DNA of 64,000 nt from Rhyacophila brunnea (lineage: Eukaryota > Arthropoda > Insecta > Trichoptera > Rhyacophilidae), in contig JAGYXB010001414.1 of the NCBI GenBank assembly GCA_022495005.1, forward strand, positions 1,984,001 through 2,048,000, given 5' to 3'. This document shows, in pieces, positions 47,532 through 59,270 of the stretch. Within the stretch, counting starts at the first letter, position 1. The number at the start of each line of letters is the position of its first letter. The notes beneath the pieces are model-generated. The model worked only from the letters and a program-made list of their open reading frames with translations, was not told the origin of the DNA and did no database searches. The position numbers were made by a program, and so were the translations under genes.

Positions 47532-48502
47532 AGCATAGCATATTTTCACGCAGGGTTGGATTTGGAAATACGATAGTAGAGCATAAGTTAGGGTATCAAA
47601 TTTAATTTACGCTGAGAATAGTAATTCAAGATTTTCACACTGTGCTTTCTTTGAGGATTTATTTAAAACCAAATATGTAGTTTTATTTTTTACTCTTTCA
47701 ATAAATTTATTATTAGAAATTGTAGAATTTAATGAGATGGATATAAATTTTGTTTTAATTTTTCTCGGATTCGGTGACAAAAATAAAAAAAAATATTTCT
47801 TTCGTATAATGTCGGGTCGTTTATATTTTCAAATAAATAAACTTTTCTAACTACACATATCTAATAACTAATACTTTTACTGAAATCCATTAATTTGACT
47901 CCTTTCGCCAATTTGGCTGTAACTGGCTTCTGACGTTCTTATAACTAGGGTTAACTGCAATTTACATAAGATCAATATTAATGGTTTTGAAACAAAGCTA
48001 TTTTAGTAAATTCTATTTTAGATAACCTGTCCCCAATCTCGGGATGCTGTGATAGAACAAGAGGGTATATTATATTATGTCAATATCTTAATATTTGTTT
48101 CTCCTCTCTTCTCATTCACGACAGTGATGTAGACATCCTTTATTTTATTTAAGTACGTATTAATATCTAAATACGTGTTTTAAAAAAATATATCATTAAT
48201 ATTAGTGTAAAACTAAAATCTAAATGTAAAATATATTGGGTGGTTCTTATCAAGGCCAGAATATATTGGGAAATACTTTTGGGAAATACTGTCAGCATTT
48301 GAAAAAAAGATTTTGAGAGTAATATTTTGAGCAAAAAGGAAAACGAAGAGTGGATACGACAAAACTATGAAGTCAACGATGAATTTGATGGACCCAAAAT
48401 AGTTCATAACATCATTTTTTTTGTCTTAAATTGCGATGATTACTATTCTTTTTAACACTACATCAGGTCATAACGCCCAATGATAGAAGTGTAGCAATAA
48501 AA
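47532..48502. other. AT-rich DNA, no gene seen
   Basis: Nothing recognised. Confidence 0.6.
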
Positions 48503-48620
48503 GTGAAACAATCACAAACACCCAGGTTTTGAGAACATCACGTAAATATTACATTATTGTGATATCAGTGAGAACCCCCGGATAAAAGGCTAGCGCCTTA
48601 ACTACTGGACTATGCGGGCT
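48503..48620 (-). repeat. SINE family 2, copy 2
   Basis: The minus-strand head CCCGCATAGTCCAGTAGTTA resembles an A-box region. The body ends ACCTGGGTGTTTGTGATTG, as in 12474-12592. Confidence 0.6.
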
Positions 48621-48799
48621 ATCTAATCCAATTGATAAAGATAGAAATCGTATGGCTGAAGAAGTGTCTGGAGGCCTAATAGCGGTGGTTTGATGACATA
48701 ATCCAGGGTATACAAGCAATTAATTTATATCTCAAATTCAAGTAAGAATGAAGGTAACAACTAGAAAAAGCTAGGGCCTACTCCAGGTGATAATGATGA

Positions 48800-49020
48800 T
48801 GTCATCGTCATCATTAGCTGGGGTCGATCCACTGCTAGATGTAGGGCTCCCCTAGTTCCCTCCACTTTTCTCCATTCCTAGTTCTTTGCTACCACGTACA
48901 GCCACTGAACTTTATGAATTCGTCTATACAGCGGGTTTTAGGGCATCCCTGTGAGCGATTAATGCCCCTTGAGTACCACTATATGACGGCATTTGTCCAG
49001 TGGCTGCCCACTCGCAGAGC
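48800..49020 (+). repeat. LINE-tail SINE-like repeat
   Basis: Starts after an imperfect ATG/ATC microsatellite (GATGATGATG, TCATCGTCATC) with AGCTGGGGTCGATCCACTGC and runs to TGCCCACTCGCAGAG. The widespread insect RTE-type tail has this layout (CATCATC...TCCACTGCTGGA). Also present inside both arms of palindrome 1. Confidence 0.65.
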
Positions 49021-49129
49021 GATGATATATTATAATATAATCATATGGAGTTAGTAAAAAAAACCATTATGTTCAAAAAGAGAAATATATTAGAAAACAA
49101 AAGAACAAAAACAAAATTATGTAACTATT

Positions 49130-49570
49130 CACATTGACAAGGCATTGATCCACGCTACGGCTTCTGGTTTGGCCTGGTGTGTGGCTGATACTTTTACGGG
49201 GAAGGAATACGTCATATTGATTAACTCCACGATGTGTTCCAAGGTCTGAGCCAACTGAAACTTGTACAGTGCACATATAAGCTCATCTAAAATGCCTACA
49301 TTGGATTTGGTTCAGACTTCAGACACAAGATATATTTGCACGGAAGTCTAGAACCAGGAAGTTTGCCTAGCGAATCCAGAATTAGACAAAAGTCTAATGC
49401 TAGCTAGTCATGTCGCAAGATATCCTCTTGTTTACTTCTAATAATGATTCATCAAGCAAAGACGCTTCTTTGGTAAGCATAAGACGAGAGGATGTTGTTT
49501 AAAATGTGGACATGTTTCGTCTTATCTTTGGTGGAAATATCCTTGGTATCACATACATCCTTGAAAGCGA
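49130..49570 (-). pseudogene. Broken protein-coding remnant, family unknown
   Basis: Minus-strand blocks in different frames look coding: KTKHVHILNNILSSYAYQ, then DESLLEVNKRISCDMTS, then LGKLPGSRLPCKYILCLKSE, then TKSNVGILDELICALYKFQL followed by EHIVELINMTYSFPVKVS and AVAWINALSM before a stop at about 49133. Frameshifts and stops separate them. No introns are evident, so a processed pseudogene or dead transposon ORF both fit. I do not recognise the family. Confidence 0.35.
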
Positions 49571-50856
49571 ATGATGATGATTATGTATATAAATTATACT
49601 TAAAAAGTTTTTCAGATATACAATAGAAGAGAAATGACCAGCCATTTATTGCAAAATTTCTTTTACACAGACCATAAAAATAAATCTATGTCAAAAATAT
49701 TTTCAGACGGAAAACTCATATAATAATAGTTTATAAAAATTCTTTGTCAAATAATGTTGATTTAAGCTCTTTTGATATTCGCTTTCTATCTATAAAAAGC
49801 TTTACCATCTGTTTTGCGTATAAAACTAAGTGACCCGTGAGAGTTTTATTAGAATTTGTTTTTCCTGAGGCTCCCTCGGAAGTCTACCTGACATAGATCC
49901 TTCTTACCTGCTAGTTTATGGTTTACCTCCTTGATGTAACCTTGCCTTATCTTCTGCTCGATCGGCAGAAATGACTCTACAACCATAAAGTGAATATTTT
50001 GTTTCGACGTGGGTGTACAGTGTAACTAGAGTCTATATAATATTATAATATAAATATATATGATTATGTGTTGTGAATTCTTTGTTGTAAACAGAGATTA
50101 TATACCTAAATAATGTAATGACATAAACATTCTTTGAAATACAAATAGTATATTATGTATTGAAGAATCTGTATCATGTATTTAAAATAAATATTACTTC
50201 TTATTGATGAAATTAAATGTATATAAAAATGATTATAATTTCCAAAATACTGAAGTAAATATTGTATTGCATGTAAATTTTATACGTTTATATTATGTTT
50301 ACCTACATTTTTCATTTGAAGTCTAAAATGCGCACGCGTCTTTTGCGCTTTTCAATTAAAAAAAAAATGACAGATGAACAAAACAAATGAAAATACCATT
50401 GCTGTTATTCTATTCGCATTTCGCATTCTAAAAATAGTTTATAAATTAATCGTACGTGATTAATATACTATTGTGGTGTTTTTTTTTTTTTTTAAATATT
50501 TGGAAATATTTTATAAAGCATACAAAAACGTTATAGAAGACATTCCGGCCAATAAGATGAATTCATTATTTTATTAATTGTGGAAAATATAACAATAATT
50601 ATGGGATTAGGTATAAACTGTAGGTATAAGGGGACCTTAGGCAATCTACTAGATGCTAGGGTAAAGTTTCTAATAATTTACAAGTATTTGGTCTTTTCTC
50701 GTACATTCTTATATGAGTTTCCACTGAGTTATGTAATGATTGAGAAAATATTATTATCTCATACTTAAAACCAATTCAATAATTATCGAAAACAATGACT
50801 CAGATTACATGCTTATATTTTTCCGCTGGGAGCCTTTGGTAGATTGAGTATTTGTC
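49571..50856. other. AT-rich DNA, no gene seen
   Basis: Nothing recognised. The 62-codon frame at 50580-50768 looks like chance. Confidence 0.55.
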
Positions 50857-51201
50857 TTAAGGGGGATCGTTATTATTTAAATCAAATCAAGCTTCAATAT
50901 TGGGACCATACCTAAAATAAAATTTGATATAAATAAAAAGGATTTCAAGTTATACACATTTATATTTTTATAAAAATCGATGTTTTTTAAAATAAATACC
51001 TAAGTATAAGATGTGACCCTGCAACAAATGTACATTTTTTTACAATCTTTATCTTTGACTTAAAAAAAATCTTTTTAATATTTTCAGATACATATTTATT
51101 AATTAATACAGTTGAAATTGTAAATTATCAAAAAAAATATTAAATTGCAAGCTTCATATTTTTACGCTAGGTTCTCTGTTGACATATAGGAACCCCCTTA
51201 A
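50857..51201. mobile_element. TTAA-flanked MITE
   Basis: TTAA at 50857-50860 and 51198-51201 flanks a 337-bp AT-rich element with short inverted ends GGGGGATC and GGGGGTTC. TTAA duplications are typical of piggyBac-type insertion, but piggyBac ends usually begin CCC, so the family is uncertain. A diverged relative of the interior lies at 21845-22120. Confidence 0.5.
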
Positions 51202-52329
51202 GAACCAACATGTTTTTAAATGTGAAAATCAGCATATTTACCACATTATTATAGAAAAAATATTTCGGATAAAATATATGTAATATTATTCCCACGCAAT
51301 GTAAACTTATTAGGACGTTGTTTTGTGATTTCCTAAAATAAGGCAAAATTAACCCACTTTATGAGGAATCTCAATTATCACTAGATTTTTCTAGTATGTC
51401 GACTATATTTTAGTCCGGTAACTTTTGGCATGCCATTGGTATGGTCATGTAACGTTTAGTGTCTTTAAAGAAAAACTAGTATTTAGTGGTATAATAATTG
51501 GCTCAGCATTGCTGATTCTTAGAATTGACTTTAGTTGAAATACTATAATTAACAATTAAACAGTATTTCAATGTAGATACACAGTATCTGTTTATTTTTA
51601 TGAATATATGACTGTATTATTATATTTTATATAATTTTTTTTAATACAGCTATAGGCAGAGTAGTGATAAATATTTTTTAACATTAAATAAATAAAGTAA
51701 TTCGTATAATTCAATTTATAGCTTTAACCATAAAAAATGATAGGACGGAAACATGAAAACATATCCCAAAATGATGAAACTACGTGTGCTCACTAACTAT
51801 TCCCTAATGATCATTCTAATGATAGGGTCTTGACTACTGGGTCATTAGACTTATTGCTGAGTGAGTAATTGGCGTACCTACGCATTTATTAGGGTCACCA
51901 ACTACGTGTTTCGATTAAAGGTTTAAATACTTGACACGTATTATACTTATGTCTTTAATACAATCATTAATATTAGGATAGTATTATAAATAAATAGTGG
52001 GTGCGCTTTTTATAGTAGACTATAATTTTGTGACGGGATGATTGTGATGGTGGATGTGGTTGTGGATGCTAGGGGGCGGTTAGAAGTAGGATGCCAGGCA
52101 CTGACCTTTTGCTGTTGAGGATGGCTCCGTGATCTGGTTGCATTATCAATCGCGCGCTATTGTTTGGTACACTTTTTAGCTAGATACTAGACTGAGCCAA
52201 ACTCACCACTGAAGATCAAGACGTAGTGCTTTATATGTAACGATCGACCGCTTCTTTGCTTCCTGTTTGATGACATTGGGCATGTTGTGTGCTAAGTCTG
52301 AATGAGTGAGCGAGAAAGTAGTTGAATAA
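51202..52329. other. AT-rich DNA, no gene seen
   Basis: Nothing recognised. Confidence 0.6.
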
Positions 52330-53304
52330 CCACGTACCAGTAGCGAAGGGTGACTTTTGGAAAGAGGTAGGCTATGGAGACAGCACACTTGTAAGATATA
52401 CTTACGGGAGAATAAGAACATAATCAGATATTACTACTGATGAATATGATGCAAAAATTAAGCAATCAGTTTGAATTATGTATTTGTTTAAACGTTGGTA
52501 AACGTAACATAACATGCTCAAAATATATTGTCATCTTTCGAAAAATCCGTTGTTGTGTACTGTCAACTGACATAACTGACTGAATAAATTGTATTAGTCT
52601 AAGTCTATGACACGAGATAAATTATTTTATATTTTTAACAACAATCAATATTAATTATATGTGATTTAATCCCATAGAAATATTTTTTTTAATAATCTTA
52701 TTAATTATTTTGAATAAATGTGCACTTAAGAGTCCAACCACTTTACGTATGCACGTGGTGCAAGGCGTTGTGTGTATTTTCTGTTCGAACACGCCACGAA
52801 AAAAAGATTGCAAGACTTAAAAAATTTATAATTCCCTAATACACAATAAATAAAAAATTCAAACCATTAAAATTGTATTTCTTTCATTTTTAGTTTCAAA
52901 GGTCTACGGAACTTCTGGGCGCACTGGTTAAAAAGTCAGACTATACATATATAGGCTTCGAGAAAATAGCTTACCGATTTGTATGCACGACTGTAGACAT
53001 CTTGAAATTATGAGTTAAAAATTTCATACAAAATGCACGGCATAATCATCACAAAATAATCGATATTTCAGTGCTCGCTGGAGGCGCTGCTTTGACACTT
53101 ATTTTTTATTTATTCTAAATTCTGACGATAGATGGCTAGCTCTCATTTTTACTTTTAAAATATTAATTAATTATTCTGACGATATTCAATTGGTTCCCGC
53201 ACATTTTTTTTATTTATTTAAATTTAAATACTTTCTATCTATTTTTCTTAGAAGGTAGGCTTCAAATAATCGCCTACTATGGAGCCTTCGCCACTGCCAC
53301 GTAC
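52330..53304. mobile_element. Non-autonomous hAT element, 959 bp
   Basis: Exact 8-bp duplication CCACGTAC at 52330-52337 and 53297-53304. The element (52338-53296) begins CAGTAGCGAAGGGTG and ends with the complement of CAGTGGCGAAGGCTCC. It shares end sequence and the subterminal GGTAGGC motif with the element at 24379-24949. No transposase domain seen. Confidence 0.88.
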
Positions 53305-54489
53305 TGTGATATACGATGTATTTTTTTATTATCATTAGATGGATTCAATTTTGAATGGCGTTTACTTGGGCAGTGATTTTAAAACTTTTTAGTGACACGG
53401 CGCCCTTCATATATAATTTTCACAGCACACTAAAAACTATTTTCTACAAAAAAATTCCATTAATTAAAATATTTCAGATTCGCGTGTGAAAGTTTTTATT
53501 ACATTTAGATCTGTCAATTTAAGAAATATTTTTTTCATCGGTGTAAGATGTTAGTTTTTTTAATCTATAAATCATCATGACAATGTAAGGGTAAACTTCA
53601 TAATTATTTCAAAATACTATAACTAACTAGTATTTTTGAAAATATTGAATTAAGAGTCTTACTTTTTCATCTTTTATGACCATATGATAAATAATTGCAG
53701 TGATATTTGATAATATATAAATATTTAAGGTAACCCTGTCTCAGAAAATATGTAGTGCTTTAATTTGTTTGATATAATCCGACATAGAAATCGCGTAAAG
53801 TTCAACTGTCATAACTCGTGCTCTTTCACGATATGGGTTTTAATAATTGATTACACCCACTTGCGAGTATGAAACTTCTAAGGATACAGTAGATCACAGT
53901 GACACCTATCAAAATATTTTAGTACCTAATCAATTCTAGGCTAGTAGATATTTCTAAAATATTAAATCATTGTTACAAAGAATTATGTATGTTCAATACA
54001 CTATTGATTTTCAATAGACATAATTAATTTTCCTAAAAAAATTCCCCTTTGATATTTTTTATTATCTCTACAATCCAATTTAGATCTTGGCTGCCTCACT
54101 TTGCTCAACATATGAAGTGAATTCTCTAGATCCAAATATACATTTAAAAAACAGCGTGTGTTTTTTCCAGATCCGCGATTCACAACTTTCACTGTATGGA
54201 GGCTCATATGATCTAATTAGGTTCGGATATGGTATAATAATAATAATAAAATTGGTGACTGGCTATTGGAGAGATTTATTGTCAGCGAAAACATCGATGG
54301 AGAACGTAGGGAGGGAGGTCGCCTGCTCGATCGTCCGACCAAGTGATGGAAAGGACATTAGGGACCTCTCAATACGTTTAACTACGAACACGGACGATTT
54401 CAGGGATAAACGGAATATTTTAAAAGAAACATAATACTGAGAACGAAATAATGAACATATAAAAAAATATTACCACTTTTTCTTCTTCT
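53305..54489. other. No gene seen
   Basis: AT-rich. The 115-codon plus frame at 54087-54434 includes a moderate-GC stretch (54290-54410) with no recognisable domain. It may be a repeat fragment. Confidence 0.45.
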
Positions 54490-54723
54490 TTCAACCATGT
54501 CCAATCCTAATAGGATCATATGGGCCTCCACAGAGTAGAGGTTTGTATTGACAGATTTTGTTTTTTTACGAGAAATGGATGTCAGCCACTTTCTCAACCT
54601 ATTAGGTCCATACCCCGACACACACAAATTGAAAAACAATATGTGTACTTGCCAGACCCAGGATTCGAACCTGGGACCCACGGCGTTATAGTCAAACGCT
54701 TAAGCCGCGCAGCCACCGTGGGC
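54490..54723 (-). repeat. tRNA-derived SINE (family 1), best-preserved copy
   Basis: From 54723 on the minus strand: GCCCACGGTGGCTGCGCGGC (A box), GGTTCGAATCC (perfect B box, complement of 54661-54671), GTCTGGCAAGTACACAT, GGACCTAATAGGTTGAG, then a tail to about 54490 with GAAGAAGAAA. It serves as reference for the copies at 27.9, 39.4 and 42.0 kb. Confidence 0.85.
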
Positions 54724-55248
54724 TTTGGTGGTGTATAAATGACAGGCGTCTATCTTTCTACTGCATTGTAAAAGAACATTCATTTATACTTATACAAGTA
54801 ATCCAACATACAAAAATATATACAGCATTAATAAGGCTTTCCCGTACAAATGGGAAATGTTCGGATGCGAAGATTCCTCCACTTAATGACATTTTCTCAT
54901 TAAATGGGACGGACTATAAAGCTTCGGAAAGGCCAAGCTTCTACTTATTGCTTTTTTTTTTAATAAAAAATCTCTTAGTAAACATGACCTTGAAACTAGG
55001 CATTTTTAATTATAACATTTGACGTCGTAACATTTTTCTTATCGTGAACAGATAATCAGCCTTTCCCTTCGAATACAGATTAAAAAAGTTATTTTTATTT
55101 TATCAATGTTAGAAGTAAAATGTCGATGATGTAAAAGGTATTTTAAATTAAAAATATTGATCTGAATCGGTATTTAATATTACAAAAATAAAATTGTAAC
55201 AAATTGTAACCATATCTGAATGTCTAAAATATACTTATTTACTTATAA
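54724..55248. other. AT-rich DNA, no gene seen
   Basis: Nothing recognised. Confidence 0.6.
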
Positions 55249-55608
55249 TCTATATATATAAAAGAAAGTCGGGTTAGTTACACCATTTATAAGTCGAGAA
55301 CGGCTGGAGCCATTTTTACGATCTTTACATTGTTGGATTTGTCTCAGCCCCAAATAGCAGAATAACTATTAAAACATCGGAAAAATTCACGGGAAAAAAT
55401 TATGAAGAAAATTAATTTTATCATACATTTTGACATTTTCAACAATGAATCTCGCGCATTCGAAAATAAAAGAAAATCACAAAAAATTTAAATCCATATA
55501 CAACGATACATGACAGAAAGAATAAACAAGAAACAAACAAACAAATGAAAGGCGTTGTGTGCATTATCTTTCCTTTGACAGTTGATTCAGTTCAGCCTCA
55601 GATAATCC

Positions 55609-57770
55609 ATGGATAATCCCGAAAGACTTTGTTGTATACTCCGGCAAATTTTGGAGGAAGTTGTCGTGCCTGAATCTTTTTTACTTCTTCGACAGCGTCC
55701 AAAAATAAAGCCAAGGATAAAATTACATGATCTCATTGCTGGTATTGCTCATTATTTACCTACCAATTTCAAAATCCATCCTTCGAACTTCATTCGACAA
55801 TCGATATACATGAATAATCGAGCCAATTACCAGCTAGGTGCGCAAATAGCTATTTCGATCGTGATTTTCAAACGATAAGTTGCCTTCGAAGATGTTCACT
55901 TTGTGAGGTTATCAAATTTGTGTTGTGTGTGCATCAATAACTGCTTCATTATGTAATTTTGAATTATGTGATTAATTTTCCAGTGTTTATCATTTGATGA
56001 TTCGTCAAAATGCTGACATATATTTGCTGCAATTTCGTCGATTGCTTAAAATTGAGACGGAGCACCTCACTTTCATTCGGTTGAACCAAGCCAAACTGCG
56101 ATCGAAGGAGTATATTCATTTACGCGATGCAATCAGCACCAAAGGAGATGCAGCTAATGTTGGTCGATTGACTATTCTATCGCCAATGTACATTGGCAGC
56201 CCGCGTCATATGCATGAATATGCGCAAGATGCAATGACATATGTTCGTCATTACGGTCGTCCAGATCTACGAACGTAGTCGCACGAACGTTGTTCTACTC
56301 TGACAATCGCTAAAGCATTTGTTTATGCATCTCCAAGTCAGATACGCACATTATTTGATATCATTATTTCGACATGCTTCCCATCGAATCCACCTGAACT
56401 GTAGAAAAACTACAAGGATGACATGTCAGAAGACATTTTACATCGAATTCGTGTCATTTCAGGGAATCCTGATCTCGAAGTGAATAAGGAGATACATAAC
56501 CAGGTTTTCCTTTTGATCGAAGACATGTGTTACCTCATGTGCGGCAGTTTGTTAGTCAAGTTAGGAATGCCAATGCCACATTGTGGAGTGAATTACGCTT
56601 TCAATCTAGAATTGGAACGTGAACGTGTTGATCGTTATGCATTAAACTAATTAGTTCGAACGAATGTACCAATGTTGATCCCCCAACAGAAGGTAGTGCA
56701 CGATACGTTAATGAAGGCAATTGATGATGGAAATGGTGGCTTATTTTTCCTCGATGCGCCCAGTGGAACTGGGAAGACATTCCTCATGTCATTGATTTTG
56801 GCCACTGTTCGTGCGAGATCCGAAATTGCTGTAGCAGTTGCTTCTTCCGGGATAGCGGCCACGTTGCTAAAAGAATGCCGAACGGCTCATTTAGCATTCA
56901 AATTGGCGTTAAATCTTCAAACGACTGAAAAACCGATATGCAATATTGCGAAACATTCAACAATGGCCAAAGTTTTGGTAGCAAGTAAAATCATCACCTG
57001 GGATGAATGTAGAATGGCGTACAAACGGGCATTGTGAGAGATGTTTTGGAGGCGCAATGATTCTACTATCTGGCGATTTCCGCCAAACACTACCAGTCAT
57101 TTCAAGATCGACCGCTGCCGATGAAATAAATGCTTGCCTCAAATCATTGACTCTGTGGCGTTATGTGAAGAACCTTCAGCTGACGACAAACATGCGAGTT
57201 ATATTGCCAAACGATCCATCTGCCGAAGATTTTTCTAAGCAATTTCTGACTATCGGTAACGGCCGTGTTCCTGTCGACGAATCGAATGGATTGATTTCGT
57301 TTCCGCTGAATTTTTGCAATTTCGTGTCAACAATTGAGTGAACGAGCAATTCTTGCGGCAAAGAACAAAGATGTGGATCACTTAAACTTCACAATTCAAA
57401 ATCAAATCGTTGGTCTACTGCATTCCTTCAAATCTATCGACTGTGTAAGTGCTCGGCCGTAGTAATTTGGCGGGCGCGGTGCGGCGGCGTCTAGCGAAAC
57501 TCAAACGTATAGCCATGTGTATTATGCCCGAAAAAAGACACTGTCTACGAACATTTTACACACGGTTATACGTTTGAGTTTCGCAAGATGCCGGCGCGCC
57601 ACCCCCGCGCGACCACTACGTTCTTGCACTAGCAAACGAAGACGAAGCAACCAACTAGCCAACTGAATTTTTAAACTCATTGGATCTTTCTGGCTTGTCA
57701 CCGCACAATTTACAACTGAAGGTTGGCTCGGTAGTCATCATGCTTCGAAATCTGAACCAACCAAAACTAT
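55609..57770 (+). pseudogene. Helitron Rep-helicase remnants
   Basis: Blocks in several frames: a Helitron-like N domain at 56000-56276 (SKEYIHLRDAI and SPRHMHEYAQDAMTYVRHYG), a linker at 56423-56650 (YKDDMSEDILHRIRVISG, EIHNQVFLLIEDM), then a PIF1-type helicase with Walker A DAPSGTGKTF (about 56752-56785), Walker B-like ITWDECRMA (about 56990-57020), SGDFRQTLPVI (about 57067-57100) and a C-terminal piece (57690-57770, GSVVIMLRNLNQPKLCN). The HUH nickase and Y2 tyrosine region that should lie between the N domain and the linker is missing. Stops and frameshifts separate most blocks, and a MITE interrupts the C-terminal part. It cannot encode a working transposase. Confidence 0.85.
57445..57640. 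mobile_element. GC-rich hairpin MITE inside the Helitron
   Basis: AGTGCTCGGCCGTAGT at the left and, from the right, AGTGCAAGAACGTAGTGG. Inner arms GCGAAACTCAAACGTATA mirror TATACGTTTGAGTTTCGC. The body is GC-rich, unlike the Helitron. It interrupts the helicase reading between VGLLHSF and LNSLDLSGLS, so it came after the Helitron. Confidence 0.75.
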
Positions 57771-58049
57771 GTAATCCATTTCATTTTGATTTGATTTTTG
57801 CACATTTATTGAACTTAATTCATTTTGAATATTCATTTTAACTTAATAAAAAAATGAATTTAATTCAGCTAATAAGTTAACACAAGATTATTGATTCTGA
57901 GGCGGTACGAAGTTTGCCGGGTCAGCTAGTAAATATATATATTATTAATAAAAAATGAATACTTAACAATAATGTATGATAAATTAAAATTGAACAATTA
58001 ATTTCAACGCTCGGTTCAATGTTTGCATTCTGACGGTACTGCTTTATGA

Positions 58050-58450
58050 TGCTTGTCATGGCAGCTTACGAAGACTCAGAGAAACCATATTGTACTGAGT
58101 ATCTATAATAGATGTTTGCGGCAGATACTGAGTATGTGGAGCCATAACTTCAGGAGTAATAAAAAGAAAAGAAAACGGACTGAGCGGCCTCTCATCACGC
58201 AGTGTAAAGAGACGACTTTGGACCTGGCTCGGACACATGCTGCGGATGTTTCAAGATAATTTCAACATAGCTCAATTGATCTTAAAGCCAACCGGATACC
58301 AGCGGTAAATAATAACATCCACATAGTATATTTGGAGGAGCTTCGGGGTGCAGGTTTAAGAAACATGCAAGAAGACTGATGATCAACAGAGATTCACGGG
58401 GGCACCGTGAGACGAAGACTTCCTACACTCTACAGTATCATATTAAATTT
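58050..58450 (+). pseudogene. LINE ORF2 C-terminal remnant, copy 2
   Basis: Plus-strand blocks LLYDACHGSLRRLRETI, then RRLWTWLGHMLRMFQDN, then EELRGAGLRNMQED match the WLGHMLRM...LRGAGL...ARDR order of the region after reverse transcriptase in non-LTR elements. Several stops and frameshifts. No upstream RT is present, as expected for a 5'-truncated copy. Confidence 0.6.
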
Positions 58451-59270
58451 CTTGGAGTGGTAATTCTTGGATTAAATTATAAGTGATAATTTAAAATTTT
58501 AATAAAAATCGTAATAAATAAATTTAATTTCGATACCCAGTATGCTGTAGTAGTAGAATATATAGTAGTATGTACTTATATATAATATTAAAAAATAATG
58601 ACGACATAGCCATGCGCATTTTCTTCGGTTTTCTATATTACCTATGTTTAGGTACCAATCGATGCGCAAACGGAAACGAGGAAATTTATGCATAAATAAT
58701 GACAAATCGCATTGTATAAAAAATGCAGGCAAATCATTTCAAGAATAATCATTACGTTTAATGTAAATATACAATTGCATAGATCGGTCTTTAAGATCAA
58801 AGTCATTCAAATATAATAACTGCTCGTTATTTCACCTCAAACATAATCTCTAAACTAAAAATGGAAAACCACTCAGTGATGAAGAATATAATATGAAAGA
58901 AGAGTAGTTTAAATGCGTCCACAATCTCTTTGAGTAATTTGAAAACAAGGAAAAAAATATTCAAAGAATAAAAAATATGCTTTCAGCTAGAAATACGTGA
59001 AAGATAGAATATAAATAACTCAATTGTAATTTTTAAACCTTTTTAATACAATTCTTAAAAACTATTTTTTTAGAAAACTTAAAACTTTTATTCCACCATA
59101 AAAAGAACTGCTTGGCACGTCAGACAGTCGAAAAATATTATTTGGGAAATTTTGGCACCCGTAAGTAAAAAGGTTCGCCAACCCTGTACTAGACCATTTA
59201 AAAAATATAAAATTTTATCTGAATATTCATATAAAATATTTCGTAAAAAAATCGTTCATTTTATATTATA
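58451..59270. repeat. AT-rich DNA with a probable hAT end
   Basis: At 59173-59195 the minus strand reads CAGGGTTGGCGAACC, a form common at hAT element ends, followed by about 130 bp of body. The opposite end was not found. Nothing else recognised. Confidence 0.35.

Larger units (their letters stand above)
55249..57929 (+). mobile_element. Helitron with decayed Rep/helicase
   Basis: Begins TCTATATATATAAAAG after A and ends GGGTCAGCTAG before T, with an imperfect GC-rich hairpin just inside the end. These are Helitron termini at an A-T target. Length is 2,681 bp, against 5 kb or more for complete elements, so large parts are deleted. It contains remnants of the replication protein and a separate small MITE insertion. 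Confidence 0.85.

Noticed and set aside
54087..54434. 115-codon plus-strand ORF
   Set aside because: Most of it is AT-driven and the GC-richer part has no recognisable motif or splice context.
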